DNA of 64,000 nt from Apilactobacillus waqarii (GTDB lineage: Bacteria; Bacillota; Bacilli; Lactobacillales; Lactobacillaceae), in assembly GCF_019061205.1 (NCBI RefSeq), contig NZ_JAHQYH010000007.1, positions 1 to 64,000 of the forward strand. The letters run 5' to 3'. Positions 15,053-23,328 of the stretch are shown piece by piece. The notes beneath the pieces are model-generated. The model made no database searches. It had not been told where the DNA came from and saw only the letters and a program-made list of their open reading frames with translations. A program made the translations under genes and the position numbers. Numbering within the stretch: the stretch's first letter is position 1; the number at the start of each line of letters is the position of its first letter.

Positions 15053-15556
15053 TTACCCCAGTTTGTAAAATTCTTCTTGGACGCCTTTCTTCCATTGATA
15101 GACCGTCTTGCGACTTACATGATACTTTCTTGCAATATCTGTTACGGTCATCGACTCGTTGTAAGCACAGCATAAAAACTTCCTTTGGTTGTTGGTGCAG
15201 TGCAACCATAGTTGGTTCAACAAATCGATGCCATCAATCTCATCGTGTGGCGAAAAACCTTCACCATCAACTTCTGTTTCCACGCTAATAACGTGGTTGT
15301 TGGTGCGTTGTTGCTTTCTTAAAATGTCTAGCAGGTGCCAATAGACCGCCTGAAATAAATATCCACAGACCCTATCGTCATCTAATTCATCATTGTATTG
15401 ACTGTACTTGGTGGCTAGGTGGATAAATCCCTCCTGCTTTAGGTCATCAAATTGTGGGTTATCAACTCTAATGTTTAATCGTTTCAATACTCCATAAACA
15501 ATGCCTACGTGGTTTTGTTTCATTAGAAATTCAAAACCGGCATCTAAATTATTCAT
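15053..15556 (-). CDS. Sigma-70-family factor, ComX/SigH-like
   Basis: A 167-residue alternative sigma factor with only regions 2 and 4. Region 2 shows DLKQEGFIHLATKYSQYND and the -10 recognition stretch VYWHLLDILRKQQR. Region 4 is NQRKFLCCAYNESMTVTDIA followed by HVSRKTVYQWKKG near the C-terminus. This architecture and size match the ComX/SigH group that switches on late competence genes in streptococci and lactobacilli. ATG 15556 is chosen for the AAAGGA nine bases upstream; 35 further in-frame codons upstream lack such a site and are poorly conserved in character. Its targets here are unknown; the adjacent DUF1659/DUF2922 pair and the ComK-like and nuclease genes within 10 kb are candidates. 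Confidence 0.75.
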   Translation of the reverse strand: MNNLDAGFEFLMKQNHVGIVYGVLKRLNIRVDNPQFDDLKQEGFIHLATKYSQYNDELDDDRVCGYLFQAVYWHLLDILRKQQRTNNHVISVETEVDGEGFSPHDEIDGIDLLNQLWLHCTNNQRKFLCCAYNESMTVTDIARKYHVSRKTVYQWKKGVQEEFYKLG

Positions 15557-15723
15557 CTTAATCAATCCTTTTGCGTATTGATCAAGGGCCCTTGAACGAT
15601 TAAAAAGATAACAACAATTGATAAAAAAGGCACCGCGTCTTTTTTTGGTTGAATACTGCAAAATTTTACACTTTCAATATAAAAAATAGTAGAATGAAAA
15701 TAATCAATCTAGGAGGTTGTGTC

Positions 15724-16158
15724 ATGGAATGGAAAGTAAAAACATTTGATGAAATCACACGTGATGAACTATGGGCCATCTACTACGCTCGTGTTCAAAC
15801 CTTTGTGGTGGAACAAAAACGTCCTTACCAAGAAGTCGACGATGTCGACAAAAAAGCACTACATATCTGGGCTGAGGAAGATGGACAACTACTAGCCTAT
15901 GCCAGGGTCTTTCATGGAGAAGACCACACTTCATTTGGCAGAGTTCTTACCACCCCTGCCGCACGTGGCAAAGGATTGGGAAAGCAATTAATTGAACGCG
16001 TATTAAAGGAAATCGACGAACACTTCGATCATCCAAGAGTTGAAATCGATTCACAAGATGACAAAGAAGGCTTTTACGCCAAGTTCGGTTTCAAATCAGT
16101 TGGTGATGTCTACGAGTTCCACCAAACTCCACACATTAAAATGATTTTGAACAAATAA
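15724..16158 (+). CDS. GNAT-family N-acetyltransferase, ElaA type
   Basis: A 144-residue acetyl-CoA-dependent acetyltransferase. The N-terminal segment ARVQTFVVEQKRPYQEVDDV (residues 19-38) is the ElaA signature (R-x-x-VF-x-VEQ-x-x-PY-x-E-x-D), and RVLTTPAARGKGLGKQLIE (77-95) is the acetyl-CoA pyrophosphate-binding loop. The ATG at 15724 has AGGAGG 8 bases upstream. The gene is monocistronic with its own terminator. The substrate is unknown. Confidence 0.88.
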   Translation: MEWKVKTFDEITRDELWAIYYARVQTFVVEQKRPYQEVDDVDKKALHIWAEEDGQLLAYARVFHGEDHTSFGRVLTTPAARGKGLGKQLIERVLKEIDEHFDHPRVEIDSQDDKEGFYAKFGFKSVGDVYEFHQTPHIKMILNK

Positions 16159-16198
16159 AAAAATGCATGCAGATAATTTTTATCTACATGCATTTTTT
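16157..16198. terminator. Bidirectional terminator between ElaA-type gene and 16197 gene
   Basis: A long stem (AAAAAATGCATG and AGATAA against TATCT and CATGCATTTTTT) with one bulge and a T-rich loop, between two convergent genes. It overlaps the stop of the minus-strand gene. Confidence 0.83.
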
Positions 16199-16760
16199 AG
16201 TGCATAAATTCCTTAATTTTATTCATATCAATTACGCTGGATTCTTCTAGATTCTTCAAATTAAACTCAACTGGATTCAAATGAACCCTTGGGTCGTTAA
16301 CCATAAACTCGAATCCTAACTGGAAATCTTTTTTAGAAATATCGTTATGGGAAATATCATCGTGTTCATGCTTTGCAATCGAGAACGCCTCGGCAATGAT
16401 GCGGTTCAATTGTTCATCATCACTACTGCGTTTGATGGAAATCGTTACGATATAGTCGTTCGAAATCGGACGCCATCTCGTCAATCCTTCCCTAAACAAA
16501 TCTAGGTTCACACTGTGTGTTAACTCCTCACCGTGTAGCGTCATATAGATGCGGTTTAACTTAATGAACCCACTGGTGTTTAGCTTTTCATCTAAGAAGT
16601 AGATAAAGACTCCCTGACCGTTAACCGATGAACGATCAACTCTGATTCTCATTGGGGGCTGGCGGCGATTCAAATACAACGCAATGTACGCGGTGATAAA
16701 TGTTCCAATCGCACTTGCTAGCTCGAAGATGTCGTTCCAACTTAGTGGTTCTAAATGCAT
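16197..16760 (-). CDS. Hypothetical protein with one N-terminal membrane segment
   Basis: A 187-residue protein of unknown function. An N-terminal segment (FELASAIGTFITAYIALYL, residues 12-30) looks like a single membrane anchor, followed by the basic RRQPPMRIRV and a soluble domain rich in Asp, His and Glu. The arrangement predicts a short outside end and a cytoplasmic domain. The ATG at 16760 has an AAAGGGG site. It stands alone between two terminators. I do not recognise a family. Confidence 0.7.
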   Translation of the reverse strand: MHLEPLSWNDIFELASAIGTFITAYIALYLNRRQPPMRIRVDRSSVNGQGVFIYFLDEKLNTSGFIKLNRIYMTLHGEELTHSVNLDLFREGLTRWRPISNDYIVTISIKRSSDDEQLNRIIAEAFSIAKHEHDDISHNDISKKDFQLGFEFMVNDPRVHLNPVEFNLKNLEESSVIDMNKIKEFMH

Positions 16761-16848
16761 TCAAGCATCCCCTTTCCTTCAAAAATTTAGTGTCTAAACT
16801 CATTTGGTTTGATTAATCAAATCATAACATTTTTTATTTATGATTGTG

Positions 16849-16876
16849 TTGATTAAGAAATCCTTTGTATTATAAT
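16849..16876 (+). promoter_or_regulatory. Promoter of the 16910 membrane-protein gene
   Basis: TTGATT (16849-16854), 16-base spacer, perfect TATAAT (16871-16876), 33 bp upstream of the start codon. Confidence 0.7.
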
Positions 16877-16909
16877 TATCAAAAAATAAATCAACGAGGA
16901 GCACTTTTA

Positions 16910-17416
16910 ATGAATAACGCAGAATTCAAAAAAGGCATTCTAATTTACGGTGGTGTCATGTTGGTTTTATTCACATTATTTAACACCTTCGTATTCCCAA
17001 TCCTATTGGATGAGAGAATATCATTTAGTCTAGCCTCCTTATACCACGGCTTATTACCAGTCGTCATGTTTTGGCTTTACTATACAATCGCTTCGCTTTT
17101 TAAAAATAAAATCGTGAACATCATCGTTTTCACTTTTTATGTTGTATCTGCAACTAATCATTTATCTTCAACCATTTTAGGACTATTATCTGGACTATAC
17201 TTGTCTGCTTTTCTTAACTTCTTAGCATTCTTGTTATACATCTGGTTAGCATTCCAATTCACAATGTCGGTCAACGACATTATTAATCACATTGATCATG
17301 AGCACTACTTTCAATCATGGCTACAAAGTATCTCAAATTTCTTTTTTGAAAACAAAATCCTCATTATAAGTATCATTATTTTCTACGTCTTTAATATTTT
17401 TACTAATAATCCATAA
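16910..17416 (+). CDS. Hypothetical membrane protein, about five hydrophobic segments
   Basis: A 168-residue integral membrane protein of unknown function with hydrophobic helices at about residues 11-32, 42-62, 67-90, 95-120 and 145-165, separated by very short loops; the C-terminal half contains a His/Asp-rich loop (INHIDHEHYF). Its size and pattern resemble Yip1-like or DUF-type small membrane proteins. ATG 16910 follows GAGGA by nine bases; the in-frame extension upstream of it covers the promoter's downstream region and has no ribosome binding site. It is monocistronic, with a promoter at 16849 and a terminator at 17418. Confidence 0.72.
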   Translation: MNNAEFKKGILIYGGVMLVLFTLFNTFVFPILLDERISFSLASLYHGLLPVVMFWLYYTIASLFKNKIVNIIVFTFYVVSATNHLSSTILGLLSGLYLSAFLNFLAFLLYIWLAFQFTMSVNDIINHIDHEHYFQSWLQSISNFFFENKILIISIIIFYVFNIFTNNP

Positions 17417-17417
17417 T

Positions 17418-17450
17418 AAAAAAGCAGCCACATTTTGTGGTTGCTTTTTT
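17418..17450. terminator. Bidirectional terminator between convergent genes
   Basis: A 15-bp stem with one G-U pair and a TTT loop (17418-17432 with 17436-17450), A/T runs on both sides, between the membrane-protein gene and the secreted-protein gene at 17453. Confidence 0.87.
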
Positions 17451-17452
17451 GA

Positions 17453-19222
17453 TTAATCGATTGGTGTGGTTGACTTCAATACTTCGGATCTCCAAAGTAC
17501 GACTAGATAACCATAACCACTGCTATCGAATGATAGACTTTCAAATTCACGGTTAGTACCAAAGGTAGTGTAGTGCACGTCTTGTGGTTGAATGTTGTCG
17601 TTTTTGACCTCATCCACCGGAATGGAAATAATCATATCGTTTGATAGTAAGTACAAACGGTTGTTATTGCGGTTGTAAGTAACACCTTGGTTAAAACTTC
17701 CTGGCCACTTAACTAGTCCCTTCACTGGAGTGAATTGGATTCCGCTTTCGTTCATTGTTCCGTGGAATAGTGTGTAGGTACCTTTCATCTTCTTAGGACC
17801 ACCACGAACACCAAAGTATGCATTTCCGTCATTATCGAATGTCAAAGTATGGATAGCGTAGTAATGACCATTGTTGTTTAGTTTGAAACGGTATACGTGA
17901 ACTGGATTCATGTTTTCTGCATCCATTTCAGTTACTTGGTTGTAAAAGTCATCTCCAACGACCCCTAGCTTATCGTCTTGGGCTAAGTAGACGTGGTTGT
18001 TGCTTGGATTGTATGACAATGTTTGACCGTGACCAATGTTGGTAACTGGACTGATTGTTAGTAGTTTTGATAAGTCAAAGTACTTGCTAAACAAGTCATT
18101 ACGTTGACCAATACGGTCGATTTCATGGTTATTGTGATCAATCTTGGCATTCCATGCATTAATCTGTTTGTTGTCCTTAGTAATCAACTTAGCTTGTGCC
18201 TTCTTGACGCGGTTGTAAGTCTTGAATGACTTCGGAGCTAGCTTACTTAAGTTCTTCTTTTTAGCATTCAACTTCTTGTAAGCCTTGTTAAGCTTTACGA
18301 TTTGCTTCTTAATCGCTCTAGTCTTTACGTGTTTCTTCTTTAGTTTCTTAAAAGCCTTACGGTTAGTCTTGATGGTCTTAGCTAACTTCTTCTTAGCTTG
18401 CTTAGTGGCATTGTTAAAGGTCTTTTGATTGGTCTTAACCTTTAGGTTAGCAGCAGTAATCGCCTTTTTCATGTTGGCAATCTTAGTTTGAATATTGCTA
18501 TTATCTTTTCTGTAGACATCAGTATTAATGATGAAGTCAGACAAGCTCTTGCTGTGGTCACTACCGTAAGCAGAGTTTCTATTAAAGAAGTTAAAGACCT
18601 TTGCCAAGATGTTTTGTTGAGTACTGTCATCAATGCCCAACTTATCTAATGCGTCTAGGCCAATCTTTACAATTGCACCCTTATTGGTGTTGGTTCCAGC
18701 AGATTCTACAAAGTAGATGCTATTGTTAGCGATGATTCCACCTTGGTAGTTTCCGTGTTCTTCTGGGCTAACGTGGAATCCTTCTGGTAAGAACCACTTA
18801 GTCTTAAAGGTGGTAGAACCGGTATTAATTGAATCAATTGATGTGTAGTTGCTTGGCACATCCATGTTACGAACATGAGTGTAGTTTCCCCATGTTGGTG
18901 TCATCTTTGGTAGCTTAGTGTCGATAATATGGTACTTAGTGTTGTTATCAACGTAAGCATTATCGCTGGTGGTAGTTGCAATCCCATCAGTGTTGATAGA
19001 ATCACTGATGGTCTTATTATCGTTGAACTTATCACCAGTCTTTTGTGTCCCCTCGTTTGGCTTTGATGCATCCCCATCGATAGCTTCTGGATCCTTGTCA
19101 TCGATGATGTTGGAACTACTGTTGGCATCTGCGGATACCTTAATCCCAAAGTCAATTGAAGGTAACGAAATTAACATTGCAACAATTGTCAAAAGTAAGA
19201 ATAGATTTCTTATCTTTTTCAT
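17453..19222 (-). CDS. Secreted protein: propeller-like fold interrupted by a Lys-rich coil
   Basis: A 589-residue exported protein of unknown function. The signal peptide is residues 1 to about 31 (RNLFLLLTIVAMLISL core). An Asp/Ser/Thr-rich low-complexity region (32-95) follows. Two parts, about 96-230 and 380-589, contain short repeated beta motifs (GGIIANNSIYFVESAG, GQTLSYNPSNNHVYLAQDD, HTLTFDNDGNAYFGVRGG, QGVTYNRNNNRLYLLSND, ESLSFDSSGYGYLVVLW) typical of a beta-propeller. Between them, at 245-360, lies a strongly basic helical coil (KKKLAKTIKTNRKAFKKLKK and similar; nt about 18143-18490). The coil interrupts the predicted propeller. The ATG at 19222 has AGAGGGG 11 bases upstream. It could be a surface lectin or wall-binding protein. 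Confidence 0.7.
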   Translation of the reverse strand: MKKIRNLFLLLTIVAMLISLPSIDFGIKVSADANSSSNIIDDKDPEAIDGDASKPNEGTQKTGDKFNDNKTISDSINTDGIATTTSDNAYVDNNTKYHIIDTKLPKMTPTWGNYTHVRNMDVPSNYTSIDSINTGSTTFKTKWFLPEGFHVSPEEHGNYQGGIIANNSIYFVESAGTNTNKGAIVKIGLDALDKLGIDDSTQQNILAKVFNFFNRNSAYGSDHSKSLSDFIINTDVYRKDNSNIQTKIANMKKAITAANLKVKTNQKTFNNATKQAKKKLAKTIKTNRKAFKKLKKKHVKTRAIKKQIVKLNKAYKKLNAKKKNLSKLAPKSFKTYNRVKKAQAKLITKDNKQINAWNAKIDHNNHEIDRIGQRNDLFSKYFDLSKLLTISPVTNIGHGQTLSYNPSNNHVYLAQDDKLGVVGDDFYNQVTEMDAENMNPVHVYRFKLNNNGHYYAIHTLTFDNDGNAYFGVRGGPKKMKGTYTLFHGTMNESGIQFTPVKGLVKWPGSFNQGVTYNRNNNRLYLLSNDMIISIPVDEVKNDNIQPQDVHYTTFGTNREFESLSFDSSGYGYLVVLWRSEVLKSTTPID

Positions 19223-19338
19223 GTCAAAAATCGCCCCTCTCAAATTTAATCACTGCTTCTATTTAAACCCTTTACAATCTGTTTTGCAATAAAATAATCG
19301 CTAAATAATATACTGATAATTTAAAAACATTTTTAACA

Positions 19339-19347
19339 TGATATAAT
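19339..19347 (+). promoter_or_regulatory. Extended -10 promoter upstream of rlmD
   Basis: TGATATAAT matches the extended -10 consensus (TGnTATAAT) and lies 37 bp upstream of the start codon; no clear -35 box is seen. Confidence 0.55.
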
Positions 19348-19384
19348 GTAAATTAATATTGTATAAATGAAAAGGACGTTTTTA

Positions 19385-20788
19385 ATGGCATACCAAAATC
19401 GCAATAATCGTTCCAACTATAACGACGTCGAAGTCGAAGTTGGTCAACAATTTAAAATGACCATCAAAAGAATGGGCATTAATGGTGAAGGAATTGGTTT
19501 TTACGAACACAAATTAGTGTTTGTTACCGGTGCTTTTACCGATGAAAAAGTCGTCGCTGAAGTAACTAAGGTCTACCCTAATTACATCAAGGCAAAGGCC
19601 GTCAAGATTAACCGTGTATCTAAAGACCGCGTTGAACCTCGTGATAGTTATGCCGGAAGTGTTGGTGGATTCGAACTTGAAGCACTATCATATCCTGCAC
19701 AACTTCGTTTCAAACGTGATTTAATCAAGCAAGCACTAGAAAAGTTCCAACCACAAGGTTACAAGAACTTCAAGATTCGTTCTACTATGGGAATGGAAGA
19801 TCCATACGAATACCGTAACAAAGCTCAATTCCCAGTTCGTATGAAGGATGGCAAGGTGATTGCCGGACTATTCAAGGAAGGAACTCACGACCTAGTCGAC
19901 CTTCCAGAATGTTCTGTGCAATACCCTGCTACCATGAAGGTAATGAGAAAGATTGTTGAATTCATCCAAGAACTAGAAATTCCCGTTTTTGACGAATCAA
20001 ACAATTCTGGAATCATAAAGACTGTAATCGTTCGTGCGGCATTAAACACCGATGATGTTCAAGTCGTCTTTGTTACCAACACTCCTAAGTTCGTTAAAAA
20101 GGGATTCATGCTAAAGAAGATCATGATGGAATTACCAGAAGTAACTTCCGTTATGCAAAACATCAATCCTGGTGACTCCCCTCTTATCTGGGGTGACAAG
20201 ACAGTGCACTTAGCTGGTAAGGATACCATCGTTGAAAAGATTAAAGGACTAAGCTTCGAACTATCAGCTCGTGCTTTCCTACAATTGAATTCAATCATGC
20301 TTCCTCGTCTATACGAAGTAGCCATCTCAGCTCTTGAACTTACTGGAAACGAAAAAATCGTTGATGCTTACTCTGGTGTTGGTACCATCGGATTACCTTT
20401 AGCAAAACACGCTGAAGAAATTCGTGGAATGGATATCATTCCAGAAGCCGTTGAAGATGCTAACCACAACGCCATCATCAACAAGATTAGAAATGCATAC
20501 TACGAAGTTGGTAAGGCCGAAGACCTTCTACCAGAATGGTTAGAAGAAGGTTTCAAACCGGATGCCATCATCGTCGATCCACCACGTACTGGTCTAGACG
20601 ATAAATTAATTGACGCTATTTTAAAGAGTGCGCCAGAAAAATTCGTATATGTATCATGTAACCCTTCAACAATGGCTGCTGATTTAGTCCAACTAACTCG
20701 TAAGTACAAGGTGGACTTCATTCAACCAATCGACATGATGCCACAAACACCACGTTGTGAAGCGGTCGTTAAATTTACTAGAAAATAA
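19385..20788 (+). CDS. rlmD: RlmD/RumA-type 23S rRNA (uracil-C5) methyltransferase
   Basis: A 467-residue SAM-dependent enzyme that makes 5-methyluridine in 23S rRNA (U1939 and/or U747 in the family). It has an N-terminal TRAM RNA-binding domain (about 20-75), a central domain starting LSYPAQLRFKRDLI, and a C-terminal methyltransferase domain with DAYSGVGTIGLPLAKH (SAM site), IIVDPPRTGLD, and the catalytic Cys in VSCNPSTMAADL. The CGGC cysteine motif that holds a 4Fe-4S cluster in RumA reads VGGF here, so no cluster is expected; other lactobacilli also appear to lack it. The start is ATG 19385, chosen by AAAGGA upstream; the in-frame ATG at 19367 lies before that site. It is followed by a small membrane-protein gene after 22 bp. 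Confidence 0.9.
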   Translation: MAYQNRNNRSNYNDVEVEVGQQFKMTIKRMGINGEGIGFYEHKLVFVTGAFTDEKVVAEVTKVYPNYIKAKAVKINRVSKDRVEPRDSYAGSVGGFELEALSYPAQLRFKRDLIKQALEKFQPQGYKNFKIRSTMGMEDPYEYRNKAQFPVRMKDGKVIAGLFKEGTHDLVDLPECSVQYPATMKVMRKIVEFIQELEIPVFDESNNSGIIKTVIVRAALNTDDVQVVFVTNTPKFVKKGFMLKKIMMELPEVTSVMQNINPGDSPLIWGDKTVHLAGKDTIVEKIKGLSFELSARAFLQLNSIMLPRLYEVAISALELTGNEKIVDAYSGVGTIGLPLAKHAEEIRGMDIIPEAVEDANHNAIINKIRNAYYEVGKAEDLLPEWLEEGFKPDAIIVDPPRTGLDDKLIDAILKSAPEKFVYVSCNPSTMAADLVQLTRKYKVDFIQPIDMMPQTPRCEAVVKFTRK

Positions 20789-20810
20789 TCGATAGAAAGT
20801 AGGTATTCAA

Positions 20811-21248
20811 ATGAATAACTTCCCTAAACCACCAGATTTCAAGCAAAACTTCGTCTTCATGATTAAGCGCGATGATCGCATCAAGTTTGGTCGTTTTGGA
20901 TTTTCAATTCTATCATTCTTGTTGCATTGGATTCCTTCCATCTTGCGTTCTGATTACTACAACACGGCTTGTATCGTTGGTGTTGATACTTGTATCTACA
21001 TGGCTACTCACATGTTCTTACAACTAGTTCTAAACGTTGACCCAAGCAATGCCGCTAACATTACCTACTTTGTAGGTGCTGTTATTTGGGGATTGGGTTA
21101 CAACACTATGTACATCAAACGCTTGGTGAATAAAGGATTCAAGCCAATTGATGTTGATTCTCAAAACGTTTTAAAGCAACATCGCATTGACTGTGAACTA
21201 ACTGACATGACTCCTGATGAAATAAATCATCAAGGACCAACACTTTAA
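20811..21248 (+). CDS. Hypothetical small membrane protein, DUF2628-like
   Basis: A 145-residue protein with three hydrophobic segments (about 27-45, 55-75, 83-105) and a soluble, acidic C-terminal tail. Size and layout recall DUF2628-type proteins, but no diagnostic motif is visible. It follows rlmD by 22 bp with a weak AGGT site and ends at the terminator at 21252, so it is probably cotranscribed with rlmD. Function unknown. Confidence 0.7.
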   Translation: MNNFPKPPDFKQNFVFMIKRDDRIKFGRFGFSILSFLLHWIPSILRSDYYNTACIVGVDTCIYMATHMFLQLVLNVDPSNAANITYFVGAVIWGLGYNTMYIKRLVNKGFKPIDVDSQNVLKQHRIDCELTDMTPDEINHQGPTL

Positions 21249-21251
21249 AAG

Positions 21252-21284
21252 AAAAGACTCAAGAATTATTCTTGAGTCTTTTTT
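21252..21284. terminator. Terminator after the rlmD operon
   Basis: A 14-bp perfect stem (21252-21265 with 21269-21282) and a TTA loop, with T run. It lies between convergent genes and could serve the gene at 21306 as well. Confidence 0.88.
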
Positions 21285-21305
21285 ATTTTAGATTTTTTAT
21301 TAGTA

Positions 21306-21536
21306 TTATTTGCTAATCTTTAAGTCTAAATCGTCACCAATGTGTTCGGTGTAATTAAAGCCAGCTTCTTTGAAGTATTTCTTTAATTCATCATTCACAT
21401 TCTTTAGTGGACGGCGATCTTCTTTTTGTTGAAACGCCTTGATTTCGTATGCGGAATTATCTGAGTCAACGTTTTCGAAATTGTATTCCACATCCACTGT
21501 GTTTAGAATTTGTTGAATTAATTGTCTTTCTGTCAT
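21306..21536 (-). CDS. Hypothetical small acidic protein
   Basis: A 76-residue soluble protein, acidic, with a helix-rich start (TERQLIQQILNTVDVEYNF) and an alternating charged C-terminus. ATG at 21536 with GGGAGG seven bases upstream is convincing. No family was recognised. It is monocistronic and convergent with the rlmD operon. Confidence 0.65.
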   Translation of the reverse strand: MTERQLIQQILNTVDVEYNFENVDSDNSAYEIKAFQQKEDRRPLKNVNDELKKYFKEAGFNYTEHIGDDLDLKISK

Positions 21537-21616
21537 AATTATCCTCCCAATAATACTTCACTATTTATTGTAAAACTAATTTAGACTTTTGTTAAAAAAT
21601 CATGGAAGAATTTTTC

Positions 21617-21660
21617 TTAAGATTTTCTTTACTCAAATTTAACTCTCACTGCGTTATAAT
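21617..21660 (+). promoter_or_regulatory. Candidate control region of the glycosyltransferase pair
   Basis: A TATAAT (21655-21660) lies 32 bp before the first glycosyltransferase start, but without a good -35 box. Upstream is TTAAGATTTTCTT (21617-21629), a 13-base sequence also found exactly on the minus strand at 51485-51497 upstream of the 5648-residue surface protein gene. Confidence 0.35.
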
Positions 21661-21691
21661 AATTATAACTACATAAAAAGGAGTATCCGAT

Positions 21692-23326
21692 ATGAATTTT
21701 TTCTTAAATTCTAGCTTTAATGCAAAAAACTCCGGGATTGAACACGCCCAGTTAAAACGCGCAAAACTATTCGAAAAATTCGGCGAAGACTACCGCCTAG
21801 TCTTTCGTGAATGGAACCCACTACTACACTTCCATTTAAACAATAACGGAATTGCGGATAAATATATCTTAAGCATTTTCGATTATTTCCAAAAAGCTAC
21901 CGATGTACAAAAAAAGACAATCCGTCCAAAAGACATCAACTTTGGTGTCTCTAATCTAAGATACGAAAAAGAAAGAGATCACAACCGTGTGATTGTCTAC
22001 AGCAAAAACCAAATTGTTGCTCGTATCAACCTATTCGATAAAGAAGTTACCAACGATCAAATCGTTAAGTCTGTCGAACTATTCGATGGATTTGCCAACC
22101 TTTACCGTGTTGATTTCTACGACTACCGCGGTTTTCTATCAATGGCTCAATGGTATACTCCTGACAACAAGATTGCGACTGAAACTTGGTACACCCCTGA
22201 AGGTCGTCCTGCCATCGAAGACTACTTCAGATTAAATGCCCAAGGTGAAATGGAAAAATCTGGTTTTAAGACCATCGATGAAAACGGCACTGTTCGTACT
22301 CACAACAACATTGTGGGATTACTTCAAGAATTCTTAGAAGACGTCAACGTTGAATTCATGGACCAAGACCATCCAAACATCTACGTGATGGATCGTTCTG
22401 ATTACTTTGAAGAAATCCTGGAAAACTTGAGTTCTCCTACCTACACCGTCTTGCATCTACATAACTCACATGCCGGTGACGCTCAAGAACCTGATACTTC
22501 AATCATGAACAACAACTACGAATACTCACTAACAGACGCCAACAGATACGACGCCATTGTTTCTGCTACTGAGAAACAAACTAAGGATGTTAAACGTCGT
22601 TTCGCCCCAGCAGTCGATATGTTTACCATCCCCGTTGGTGTGATTAAAAACGAAGACCTACAAGGTCAACGCATCCCTATGAAGGATCGTAAGAAACACA
22701 GTATCGTAGTAACTGCCAGAGTCGCTCCTGAAAAACAAATCAACAAGATTATTGACGCAATGGGAATGGCCAAAAAGAACGTTCCTGACATCAACATGGA
22801 TGTCTACGGATATGTTGACCACTCCAACGACGATATCGCAATGAAGCGCATTAACGCATCATTAGACGAATATGATTTAAAGGATGCCGTGCACCTACAC
22901 AGCTACACCAATGACGTTACTGGTGTGCAAAGAAACGCTCAACTATACGCCCTAGCCTCTGTCATGGAAGGTTTTAACCTTGCTTTAATGGAAGCTCAAG
23001 CACAAGGTGACGTTGGTGTTACCTTTGATACCAACTACGGTCCAAACGAACTAATCGTCGATAACGAAAATGGTTATGTTGTTGATTACGACGACACCAA
23101 GGCCCTATCAGATAGAATGGTCAAACTATTTACCGATGATGAATTACTACAAAAAATGTCAGATCAAGCTTACGAATTATCGAATCGTTTCTCAGAAGAC
23201 AGTGTTTGGGAAGATTGGAAACAACTAATCGATTCTGCTAAGAAGACTTGGCAAGACAAACTAAAGACATACCACTTCGACATCAAAAAGGGTCTAAGTG
23301 ATATGGAACACACTGAGGAGGCCTAA
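21692..23326 (+). CDS. GT4 glycosyltransferase, GtfA/TagE-like, first of a coupled pair
   Basis: A 544-residue retaining GT-B glycosyltransferase. The C-terminal donor domain shows VTARVAPEKQINKIIDAM (the Arg/Lys pair that binds the sugar-nucleotide phosphates) and EGFNLALME, an EX7E motif at residues 426-434. The N-terminal half carries the extra beta-meander insert of GtfA, TarM and TagE enzymes (LYRVDFYDYRGFLSMAQWY). Relatives add GlcNAc or glucose to serine-rich adhesins or to wall teichoic acid; L. plantarum TagE5/TagE6 glycosylate secreted proteins. ATG 21692 follows AAGGAG. It is coupled to the next glycosyltransferase gene and stands directly before a convergent Ser-rich giant protein gene, which makes that protein a likely acceptor (inference). 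Confidence 0.85.
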   Translation: MNFFLNSSFNAKNSGIEHAQLKRAKLFEKFGEDYRLVFREWNPLLHFHLNNNGIADKYILSIFDYFQKATDVQKKTIRPKDINFGVSNLRYEKERDHNRVIVYSKNQIVARINLFDKEVTNDQIVKSVELFDGFANLYRVDFYDYRGFLSMAQWYTPDNKIATETWYTPEGRPAIEDYFRLNAQGEMEKSGFKTIDENGTVRTHNNIVGLLQEFLEDVNVEFMDQDHPNIYVMDRSDYFEEILENLSSPTYTVLHLHNSHAGDAQEPDTSIMNNNYEYSLTDANRYDAIVSATEKQTKDVKRRFAPAVDMFTIPVGVIKNEDLQGQRIPMKDRKKHSIVVTARVAPEKQINKIIDAMGMAKKNVPDINMDVYGYVDHSNDDIAMKRINASLDEYDLKDAVHLHSYTNDVTGVQRNAQLYALASVMEGFNLALMEAQAQGDVGVTFDTNYGPNELIVDNENGYVVDYDDTKALSDRMVKLFTDDELLQKMSDQAYELSNRFSEDSVWEDWKQLIDSAKKTWQDKLKTYHFDIKKGLSDMEHTEEA

Positions 23327-23328
23327 TC

